Part shown: positions 53,385 through 62,947 of the stretch, in pieces
How the letters are laid out: every line of letters begins with the position of its first letter
Numbering within the stretch: position 1 is the stretch's first letter
Assembly (NCBI GenBank): GCA_009869945.1
Contig: WIXG01000141.1
Span: 116,417 to 180,416 of the forward strand
Source of the DNA: Mesaphorura yosii
Lineage: Eukaryota > Arthropoda > Collembola > Poduromorpha > Tullbergiidae
Direction of reading: 5' to 3'
DNA length: 64,000 nucleotides
Notes under the pieces: generated by a model
Seen by the model: only the letters and a program-made list of their open reading frames with translations
Databases searched by the model: none
What the model was told of the DNA's origin: nothing
Program-made: the position numbers and the translations under genes

Positions 53385-55963
53385 TCACACGGAGGATTCA
53401 TAAATAATGATTTGTATGAGGCGAGGCTCGCTTGAGTTTTCGTCCCGATCTTCGTACCCGTCTTCGTTTTCCCAAAACTTTTTCCAAATGCTTCCTTCTC
53501 GCATTCTTCCAGAACTCAGAGCAAGTGCCTTCTTCAAGTCCTTCAAATCTTGCAGCACGCTTACGTCCAAGTTCACATTGTTTCCAATACTAACAAAAGT
53601 AAACGAATTACTGACACTTGCAAACCCAAATTCGAAACTGAATTCACTTATTTGACTAGCGTACTTTTTCAGTGTTTCAGCTAGTGGACCAAATCGTGTT
53701 GATAGTTCTCTCATCTTCCTCCAAGAGTCGGCGTACTGGCTTCTGACGAGTTCAATTGACGTAGATGTGATGGCTAATCCAATTAGGATGTACAGGGTAC
53801 AGATTAGCAGCCACTGTTTGTTTTCTGTGGTGGAATACACATTAAAAAACATTAGGATGATTGTTCATTTAAAATGGAATCGTGACGGTTTTACCAGGCA
53901 CAAAGTCGCCAAACCCAATCGTCGTCATTGTGATGAAGCAAAAGTAAAACGACTGGAAGAAACTCCAGTCCTCAATGTACATGTAAAGCGCAGCACCGGC
54001 GGCTATGTAAAATAGCAGAAACCCTATTGCGGCTCCAACTGTTGCGGATTTTCCTAAAACGAAACAGACCACAAACGCACTTGATTAAAGAATTGGCGAC
54101 TCCATAATTACTTTCATTCGTTGTTTTTGTGTTGCATTTATTAAAAGCATAACGGAAGGACCCGGCAAAATTAGTAAATTTAATGGCCCATTTACAGAAG
54201 AATGAGAGACGGCTAATTGGAATTATTTAGTTCGTTGAGCACAACGCTCTAAAAGCCTGCCTGTGTTCACCTTGAGGACGGTACAGTTTTCATTACACCG
54301 CTGGGATGCGCGACTGGGATAATAAAATATTAAATGCGATGCGGATGAGTCCACTTTCCTTGTCACAGATCAAAATTCAAAACAGAGCATGCCATTGCAT
54401 GTGGACATGTCAAAGCTTTGCCACTTTCCCTTTTGGTTAACCAGAGAGATCTTAAAGCATGGAACTCATAAATTAACAATTTCATCTAGAAAACGCCCAC
54501 AAAGTGGTTCAACTTGGCTTTGGCCTTTGGGAGCTGTCCCTGAACCAAATCGTAATTTCCGGATTCCTTCTCCGGTTATTTGCAAAGAAAGTGTTTATGC
54601 AAAATTAATGTACCGCGACAGAAGTGACGAAACTCTCCCCAGGCAGCTCTGTGGCTGTATAATCTTGTATGTGCTTGTACAATTCAAAAAGAGTATTCCT
54701 ACGAGAAATATTTTGTTGAGACTGACGACTTTAATGTGATGCCTATTCCTGTAATGTTATGTAAAATCGAGGCGTTCATGCATTCGCACATCCTCCGAGG
54801 GCAATAAAAGTTTCAATAAAAATGTCAGAATTGATCAAATCTGCTAGAGTTAATTTAGGATATGGTTATAAGCTTACCGAACTTCTTGCCAAGCCGTGAG
54901 CACTTTGTCATTTCACTTCTTGGAAGTTGTTTCTTAAATCGCTTAAAGCACGCTGAGAGCATTGACGCCATCATTTTGCCCAGGTCAGCGATTACCGACA
55001 GAGTCAACGGAATCCCAATCAGGGCGAATAGTATACAAAACACACGTCCCATGTAAGTTGCTGGAGCACTGTTTCCGTATCCTGCAAACATACGTCATTC
55101 ATAATTTTAAAAATAATCTTAGAGCCTCTCGCTCTTAATCGGAAGAGAATTGATTAATGGCCCTTTTAGAACTTCATTTCTGACACGTGTTTGTTTACAC
55201 TTTACAAATGGTCCGAATACGGTAATAGTGTCGGTGTCGGGAAAGTTACAAAGGAAAGTGCTGACGAGAAGGAAATTCTCTTATAATGTTGCTAAACAGA
55301 CATTAAATTACAACAAGAGTTTTCTTGTGTGGAACTTGGCAGAGGTCTAAGCTGAAACTTGAACACGAAACAGCGAAACGGAAATCGAAATGCGATAGTT
55401 CAATTAAACATTGATAAGCTAGAATAAATTGATTTTGATATTAGGAGATATTGGAAAAAACAATTTATTGCGCGGAATCTTTGCTAGTGAGTCCCAAAGT
55501 ATATGCAAACGAACCGTAGAGTAATTGAAAGAATAAGACTGATTTTTTCGCATGGCTAAATTTAGACATGTGCGAATCGTTTAACGAGTTCAGTCATTAA
55601 ACACAAGATTTATTTGTTTTAAAATGATTCGTGCAATAAAATGAGCTCATTTGCTTGCGCTTTCTGTAACAGTAGCTAGCATTAAGGTGGATGAAACCTG
55701 AGATCAATGATCTCATGAAAGAGAAACAGTAAACTCGTTCAATGAGCCACCCGAGTACTGCTCCAAACAACGCCATAATTTGTGATTATTTTATTACCTA
55801 TAGTTGTGAGAACGGTTGAGGCGAAGAAGGCTGAGTGAACGTAGTCCCAGTGCGAATTTATTTCAGTCTCATTATTAAATGCAAGGTTTTGATTCAGGAC
55901 TCCACTGATGACTTTCTCGTAGGTGTTGAGGGCATCACGTACCCCCATTTGCCTCGTCGCCGC
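53385..55963 (-). CDS. two-pore-domain (K2P/TWIK-type) potassium channel, N-terminus not found
   Basis: Minus-strand exons: 55963-55798, 55081-54878, 54053-53895 and 53824-53385. All internal junctions are phase 1, giving 322 residues to the stop. Pore 1 has the filter TTIGYGN (residues 53-59 of this partial chain), followed by M2 ([17 protein letters not shown]). M3 is at 129-151, pore 2 has [11 protein letters not shown] (167-177), and M4 at 181-202 ([22 protein letters not shown]). A cytoplasmic tail of about 120 residues, charged at its end, follows. Two filters per subunit define K2P leak channels, which set resting membrane potential as plasma-membrane dimers. The first exon here starts at the extracellular cap ([13 protein letters not shown]) after an acceptor preceded by an in-frame TAG. 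The exon with M1 must therefore lie upstream (beyond 55.96 kb), and I could not identify it. The subfamily cannot be assigned. Confidence 0.88.
54054..54877 (-). other. K2P intron between M2 and M3 exons
   Basis: Phase 1 intron with donor TTCG|GTAAGC and acceptor GTTTTAG on the minus strand. A plus-strand open frame inside (54389-54739, 116 codons) has no domain or context and is probably chance. Confidence 0.7.
55082..55797 (-). other. K2P intron splitting pore filter 1
   Basis: Phase 1 intron with donor ATAG|GTAATA and acceptor TTTGCAG. It divides the first selectivity filter between TTI-G and YGN. An intron inside the GYG codons is a long-known feature of many K2P genes. Nothing else is seen inside. 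Confidence 0.75.
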
Positions 55964-56571
55964 CTACAATATTGGAATTCAAAATGCTTGAAGTGTTATA
56001 ATATAATTATTCATGTGTTCTCGAGGAAGTGAACCGTGATCGTGAACTATTCTCATTGCCATTGGGGAAAATGAATTCTAGATTCTTCCTGAGCTTGACT
56101 CTGACTTTGATCTCACCACATTTGCTCGCCGTCATGTCGCATGTCAACTGCTTGTGTCGAACTGCTAGAAGACAGTTCCTGAATAAATCATGAGCACAAC
56201 AAAACAGAGAAAGTTCAACAACAGTCAAAAGTCTATTCGTGTATCTGACAGAGAGGGGAATAGCGGGCACAGGGTCAAAGCGGAAGATGCGGGCGAACGA
56301 AGGGAATGGAAGGCAAAGGGGGGAATGGGGGCGACATCGGCAATCAGAAGTCTATTCGTGGATGTCGCTTTAATGATGAGTTGACAAGTCGACAGAGTAA
56401 GAAGTAACTCCGGCTTGTCTGCTTTTGTCGCAATTATTCCGAATCTTTCATGGAAGGAATACGTCACAACAGACCAGGTCAGAGTCCACCACGACGGTCT
56501 TCCCCACAATTCATGATTTATGGTCTTAAAGTTGACATTATGTCGTGCACGGATGACAAGCTTGGCGCTAG
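55964..56571. other. region upstream of the first identified K2P exon
   Basis: On the minus strand no frame here encodes a first transmembrane segment followed by a phase 0 donor. The open frames present have no recognisable domain. It is probably intron of the K2P gene, or spacer before the small candidate gene at 56572-57041. Confidence 0.4.
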
Positions 56572-57041
56572 CTACTTGTTTGTTGACTTTCTCTGGGAAG
56601 AATTTTTACTTTTGCGTTTCATGTTCTGAAAAAGTGTCCCAATAGAAGCATTAAAATATGCTGTCTGCATTGCACTCCATGTCTTGTGTACACTTGGACT
56701 AACAAGGACGACACTACCAGCTAATAATAGTAATGAGCTCGTGTCCATGTCAGGGCTCGACTGTCTTGAAGAGTGCTTTAATATAATTAGATATGTTCTG
56801 CGAAACAGTTGTTGGCTTACGTCTGAAGTCTCCATCGCGAGGATTGCGTCAATGCATTGGGTTCTTCCAGCCAGCAGCCTCTCCCGTTTAGATTTGATAG
56901 TTTGTATTTCATTATGTTGTTCAAGATGTTGGAATACCTACAAAAAATTCCAAAAGCACTCATAAAAATACATTTCTGATTTTATTAAGAGTCGCGCTTG
57001 CTACTTTTGACCTCTGTAGCCTGGCCAATTTGCCGAGACAT
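56572..57041 (-). CDS. unrecognised small protein candidate, one or two exons
   Basis: A minus-strand frame of 121 codons runs from an acceptor at 56937 (TTTTTTGTAG|GTATTCC) to a stop at 56572. An upstream ATG (57041) opens a 30-base exon (MSRQIGQATE) that would join in phase 0 through a weak donor (GAG|GTCAAA). The start of the product looks like a short charged helix (VFQHLEQHNEIQTIKSKRERLL), followed by ILAMETSDVSQQLFRRTYLIIL, a hydrophobic stretch SSLLLLAGSVVLV and a basic end. An in-frame 60-bp segment could also be spliced out (donor GTAAGC, acceptor AGACAG). I do not recognise the family. The coding claim rests on frame length and composition. The segment could alternatively be chance, or sit inside a K2P intron. 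Confidence 0.35.
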
Positions 57042-60000
57042 CTTCACATTATGTAGTACAAAGAGTAAAAACCGATATTAGTGGAAAGGCTACGAGTTTC
57101 GCTGCACATGCTGCACGTCAGGCCTTAAGTGCACGAACTCCAAAGGAAATCCTTGTAAACTTGTGAGCAAGTTGTTAGCAGCTATTTGAAATGATCATGA
57201 TTGCGTGTCTTGGACCTGACTAATATTTTATGGCGATAAAATCAAACCAGGCCAACTTCCTCTTTGCGTCTGAGTGAGCTCGTGTAATGCAATGCTCCGA
57301 ATTCCTGAACGGAAGTTCATTGAAGCAGAGCCGCGTTTGATGAGTTCATACTTTTTATATCATCAACGTTGTCGGGAGTGACGTCGTCGCCGTCGCCGTG
57401 ATGATAATGATGATGGTCCCGTAATAAAACTGGCTTGGGCGCCAGCTTACAAGTGTTAAGCCTCGTGTTTATAACCTTCCTAAACACGACACTGGTGCCG
57501 AAAGTGTGAGAGTAAGATGAAAATATTGTAAACAAAATTACGCATCCACCGAGAAAGTGAGCAAAAGTGCTTGGCGAGGCCCTCCTTTCATATTGTACAA
57601 ATTATAAACTTAAAATCGCTTGTGAGCACATGTATTTGACGCCCGTATCGTAGTCTGGTTGCAGCTTCGGCTTGGGATGATCATGGCCAGAGTTCTCATA
57701 TTAAGTGACCATGGCTTTCATTCATTTTCATGACCACGGTGTAGTCAGGCGAAATCTGAATTGATGAATCATAGCTGCTCCTGGGACGATTGTATGGCAG
57801 CAATTCAGCAAAATAATGTTTCCTTATTTCCTTATTGCCCTATTGCGCCTTAATGCTTCAGAGTAAAAAAGTTATGAAAAGATATGCAGCAATGCGACTC
57901 GAGGTTCTGATATGTGAACTCGCATTGCTCATTCATGACTGTATTATCTGGACCACTGTTTTTAATATTAATTCTAATAGTACTTTGCTCTTTGCCCGGA
58001 GCTTTGTATAGCGTACCCGCGATATTGCTATCCGAATTATTCATGTTTGATGAGTCCTCACGTCGAAAACCGTACTCTTATTCCAATAGAGCCAGTTGGA
58101 CGAGCAAAGTCTTCCTGCAGACAAGCACGATGCAAAATTCAGCACATCTTCACTTTCATGATCTTCATGAAATTGAAAACAGTTCAAGCACAAAGAAGCT
58201 GAAAAACGCGTTCGGGTAATGCTAACGCGAACCAAGTTTGCAGGATTAAAATTCTCTGTCTGACTTTTGTATTCGACTATGCAATGTTGACTTATTAATT
58301 GTGTCCTGATTCATGACTGCTCAATCGCAATTCTCAGTCTCGCACGCTAAAGTACATGCAGTGTTAATAAGAGATTCCTGTAGGAATTGCCAAAGATATC
58401 CACATCGTGTTTGTTCACTAAATCGAAATTGATCCATGTCACAGCTAACACACAGGAAGTCGAGGATGCAACGTGCAGCAGTTGAATTATTCCTCCGAAA
58501 GTGCAGACGAAGAAATGCAGTTATTTCCAACCTTGCGTGAGTTATGTCACCATTTACAATGTGACGCTGATGACTTCATTTCATTTGCGCTGGAATTCGT
58601 CGTCGTAACTTTAGCATGCGGCATCTATACCAATTTATAAATAATATTTCTATTATTTTTATCACTTAACTCCCTTTGCCCGCGATCTCGAGTACCGTCA
58701 TGCTATTCCCAAGTCTCGGTTATGTAAAATGTCTAAAAATACACCCAACGCTAAAATGAACGAGAATTTCTGCAGAACGAATTCCACGTTGGACGCATGC
58801 CATAGCTCTTTGTACCATACTTGTCACGTTGCAGCTCTCACAGAAAAAGCATTCTGTCTTGGTGATGTTTCTGAATACAATGCAGGGCGTACCACACAAA
58901 GACAGACACAATGGAATGAATGCATATATGTCTAGGGAAAAGTGAGATTTGTTTTGCCAGAAAGTGCACGGCACTTTGGTGAGTCTAATTCTTTTTCTGC
59001 ATTTCACCATTTCTGTGTATTTTCTGTTTCCTGAATAAAGAGAGTAATTCAAAATATGAATGGCTTCGGGAAACTCGTTCTGTTGGACACGAATTGTCAT
59101 TTTCTGAACATTCTAATCGAATACCGCTGTTCCTTGTGGATTAATAGACTCCTTTTATTGCTGTCGTACTCCGGGACATAATTGGAGATTTCAGTTTAAA
59201 CATTTCAAACTACTCAGACAACATAAGCCTAGCTCCTAAGCTTCTAAATTGCCAGTTGCTTGATTCAGCTCCGCGAACGAGGATGCTTTCAATGTTTTCT
59301 TCTACACGTTGCCACACTTGCTCAAGAGACGTGCATGTCATTCATGTACCAGCTAGCTTTAGTCTTCAAAAATCCTAGAACCAAAAACTTTACTTTTAAA
59401 AACTGAAATAGTTTATTAACTTTCCGAAATATTTCATTGCTCGAATGATTTCTTTAAAATGTTTCCCATCAAAGCAATCCTAGCATGCCAGTCAATATCA
59501 AATGTCCCAAATTACTTTACAGCCCGGCCATGATTACTCAATCTTGACTCGACTTTAACTTGCAGTCGCAAGGCTCTGACCAGACTTTTACACTTCCATC
59601 CTCAGATTCTTTTTTCTTTAAATGATGGGCGACTTCGCCCAAAGGGCCGACCACTTTATTGGCCATTTACTTGATACAAGAGAATTTGTACGAATTTGTA
59701 ATCGGGTCACTGCGGTATGTGGCTCTGTTTCCGTGTCCGGTGCAGCCCGACAGCGGTTGCAGTTGTGGTGTGTCTCTTCCACATGAACAAAACCGTGTGG
59801 CTTTGATCCCACATTTTAATTTCCAGTTCACGTCTTGAGTAATTCCTTTGGAAGGGGAGCCCTACCTAGACTCAATGCTCACAAGCAAAAGAATTTTTAC
59901 CACCGTCGTCCACGGACTTGGTCTGTAGAAAAGTTCAAAGTATAAAATTAAACTTCCTAAATGAGAAAATGAAGCTCACCAGAGAGACTTTTGGCTCGCG

Positions 60001-61079
60001 ACGAGCAGTCATGATTATTACCACCTTTGTGGACTTAAATATTACGAATGTGAGTATTTTGCTCTTGACTGAGAATGCTTTAGTGAGATGATTAAAATAT
60101 ACATGGCACGCTTCCTCACTTCCTATGAATGCGTGCATTTGCAATACATAAAACTACACGGTACAGCAAGTGTGATCATAACTAGAAAAAATCGAATGAC
60201 GTATAAAATTAAAATATGTAAATGAACGGAAAGTTTGCGCAAAATGTCCTCTAACGCTCCTCATGTTGTGTGGAGCTCGTGTGCTGTTTACTTTCATGCA
60301 GCAACTATCGCATTATCACAATTTCGGTACCGTACTGGAGCTTAAAAGCTGAAAGGATTATGTCGGGCTGATGACATTCCAAACATCTAGACTTAAGCAG
60401 AAGCCAGCTTCAAGCTATATACTGACAGGATCAAATTTTTATTTATGACATTGTTTAAATACAATAAGCTGAGCTGGAGGAAATAAATTCGAATTCGGAT
60501 GAAACAAAGATGAGATTACATCCGAGGTTGCAAAGTAGAGAAACTCAGAGCTGTCAATAATACAATCCCGATTGTATGACAAACAACGCAGGCAGGAGTC
60601 GGAGTTTCTTCTCTTGAACTCTGAACCATGCAAACAATCAAGCATAGTAGCATCTATTCCGGGTGTAAAATCTCAACTCATGTCATGGAGTCATGGGGCT
60701 TCACAGGCAACTGCAACAAGTCAAAATGTTTATAGAAAGAATACAGCGGCCCGACAAGTGAATATGACGCCTTTAGTTTTTAAACTCCAACGTCCTGATT
60801 TCATCGTGATTCTAAGTCAGTATCGTCGTGACATTGCAAAGGTAATGGAATGGGCTCGGAAATCGGAAGCACCCGAAATTCAAAACATAAATTATGTAAG
60901 CCGACGCTGCAAGGATGTACAATAGGGTGAGTTCTTAATGCGAAACTGATCAGAATACAAATTAACTGTTGACAAACTTCGGAGTGGAATGAGTAATATG
61001 CACCGCCGGGCAGCTCAGCAGTCATGAATTTAACATTTGATTAATTTGCTATCACTAAAGGGGCACTCAAGTTGAGAGC
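57042..61079. other. 4-kb region without a supported gene
   Basis: Only short frames are present. Two patches are worth naming. A 64-codon minus-strand frame at 58044-57850 starts MNNSDSNIAGTLYKAPG. Two short minus-strand segments at about 60011-59979 (MTARREPKVSL, then GTGAGC) and 59922-59901 (between a good TTTTCTACAG acceptor and a GTAAAA donor) could be tiny 5' exons of a minus-strand gene. A plus-strand frame of 117 codons at 60572-60925 has no recognisable domain. None reaches the level of an annotated gene. Confidence 0.4.
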
Positions 61080-61765
61080 TTGGCAGTTGAGCACTTGAGC
61101 AGTTTGACAGATCTGCCGACCTGCCAAATCATGTGACCAAAATTAAAGGCAATTGCATCTGTCAAGCCTTGGCAGTTCTGCCAAATCTCATGCGTTTACC
61201 AGTGACCACGTTCGTTCTTCATCGAATTAACCGCAAATTCTTCTGTGTGAAATTAAATTAGTTTTAAATGTTTAAAAATGGAATTTTGTGATTTCTTAAC
61301 TCTGCTAAAATTGATTAGTGCCTTAAAGTTGACCAATTTTACGAACTTCACGTCCAGACGCGATCAAATAGCTTTCAATTCCACAAACGAGCCGAAAACG
61401 CCCAAAATCAGCGCAACTGGAGGAAGAGTGATTAATATTAAAGGGGTTTTGCCTTTAAACTTCTTGATATCAAGCATACCAATTAGAAAGGAGAAAGACT
61501 TCCGGTTGCAATGTTGTAGATTGTGATTTCTTCCAAGATAGCGCCAGCTAGGTCAGCTTCATCTTCTTTCAGAGTTGTTAGATATCCGTGGGAAGGACTT
61601 GGGCGTTAAATTAGGCGAATTTTCAAGATTAAGTTATTCTGACATCCGTGAAGTTTAAAGTGTGCTCAGTTTTCTGCTCAAATTCTTCCTAAATTGAACT
61701 CATGAATTTTGCTTTGGTACTTGCACAGAGAGATCTGCCAAACTGCTCAAGTGCTCAACTGCCAA
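61080..61765. mobile_element. 686-bp inverted-terminal-repeat element (MITE-like)
   Basis: The ends are 35-bp inverted repeats (61080-61114 and 61731-61765) matching at 34 of 35 positions. The core is TTGGCAGTTGAGCACTTGAG. Just inside the left end are more TTGGCAG/CTGCCAA palindromes (about 61115-61190). The only inner frame (61278-61526, 82 codons) has no transposase features, so the element would be non-autonomous. I see no convincing target-site duplication next to the repeats, so the true ends may lie slightly outside. Near-perfect arms suggest a fairly recent insertion or ongoing constraint. Confidence 0.65.
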
Positions 61766-62110
61766 AGACGCCTAATGTATTCTTCACGCTTTGCGCAGCA
61801 CGGAGCAACAGACTAAGAAACTGCAATCGCAGCAATTTATAATTCGTGGACTGTTCTCGCCAAAAAAAATTGCAACGTGCTACTCTAACATTTGAACTGC
61901 TTTTCCTGCTTACTGCTGCATGAGTACTTGGCCTTGCATGAAAACAATCCCTGAGAATTCGTTAAGTTATTATATAATATATGTATGTGAAAGATTTGTA
62001 TCTTCTCTATAATAAATGGATCTGAGGTCTCCAACTTATTCTTGAACAAATACATTCAGTTAGCATGTTCCAATTATGGGTGAGTTGCACTTTTCCGGCA
62101 AACATCAAAT
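61766..62110. other. spacer between the inverted-repeat element and hexamer array
   Basis: AT-rich DNA with no gene or repeat that I can support. Confidence 0.5.
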
Positions 62111-62266
62111 TCAGGCTCAGGCTCGGGCTCACGCTCGTATACATTTGCTTGTTGGGCTCAGGCTCAGGTTCCGGCTCGGGCTCAGGCTCAGGCTCAGGCT
62201 CAGGTTCAGGTTCAGGTTCAGGCTCAGGCTCAGGCTCGGGCTCAGGCTCAGGCTCAGGTTCAGGGA
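62111..62266 (+). repeat. hexanucleotide tandem array (GGCTCA)n with GGTTCA variants
   Basis: A pure block of about 19 units runs from about 62154 to 62266, preceded by diverged units from about 62111. Units vary as GGCTCA, GGTTCA, GGCTCG and GGTTCC. One plus frame reads Gly-Ser repeats and another Leu/Phe-Arg repeats. Both are by-products of the repeat and are not taken as genes. Confidence 0.9.
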
Positions 62267-62409
62267 CAGTCCACAGTGCTTCCCTCTGCTAACGAAGGAC
62301 CGCGATTTAGTGCCGACACACAGGATTATGCTTAAATTTGAACTCTATAATCACGCATTGAGTATAAAGGGAGAGAAAAATCAGATCGTCCACAAGTTGG
62401 ACTCGGAAT

Positions 62410-62947
62410 TGACTAGAGGAGTTAATTGACTAAAAAAAGTAACAAATAAAAACTAAAATTGACTAGAACGTGTAGTGTGCTTGACTAGAAGTGTTGTGAC
62501 CAAATATTGACTAGAAAAAACAAGTGCATGATTGAAACTTCTATGGACTGCCACTTCATTCCAATCATCATTTAAGGCATGAGCCAATTCGACAACAGCA
62601 GCAGCGGTGAGTTACTTTGACTAGAATAGTTTTAAATGACTAGATTTTGGATGACTAGGACTGTTTGTAGACTAGATTAATTAAAATTAATGTTTCATTT
62701 ATTGCAGAAGAAGAAGTCAGGGCAATTCTAAAACCCTCACACACATCACTGTATAGGTTATTCGAGATAAAAAAAACTGCAAGCCTTCCTGAAATTAAGA
62801 AGGCCTTTCACCAGAAGATCAGAGAAGAGCACCCGGACAAATCTGGATCTGCCGAGCTGGTGAGACGGGCGACATTTTAAAGACTGACTAGATGTGTTTA
62901 CAATTGACTAGATTTGTGTAGCAAGTTCACCGGCGCAAGTGACTAGA
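62410..62947. repeat. cluster of TGACTAGA octamers around the 5' part of the J-protein gene
   Basis: Nine exact copies begin at 62410, 62460, 62482, 62508, 62618, 62637, 62885, 62905 and 62940. One-mismatch variants lie at 62427, 62652 and 62669. All are on the same strand and all lie in the upstream region or the first two introns; none is in an exon. Spacers of about 10-25 bp differ in sequence, so it is not a simple tandem repeat. The copies about 30 bp (62940) and about 37 bp (the variant at 62669) before acceptors could serve as branch points (TTGAC/TGAC type), but that does not explain the upstream copies. Confidence 0.85.

Noticed and set aside
60572..60925. 117-codon plus-strand open frame
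   Set aside because: No domain, no supported splice sites, and an overlapping minus-strand frame of similar quality.
62065..62429. Gly-Ser and Leu/Arg repeat open frames
   Set aside because: They are produced by reading the hexanucleotide array; the flanking codons show no gene-like features.
62410..62947. A tandem cluster of miR-279-like precursor hairpins
   Set aside because: Octamer copies are often only 19-26 nt apart, too close for separate precursor hairpins, and no paired arms are seen.
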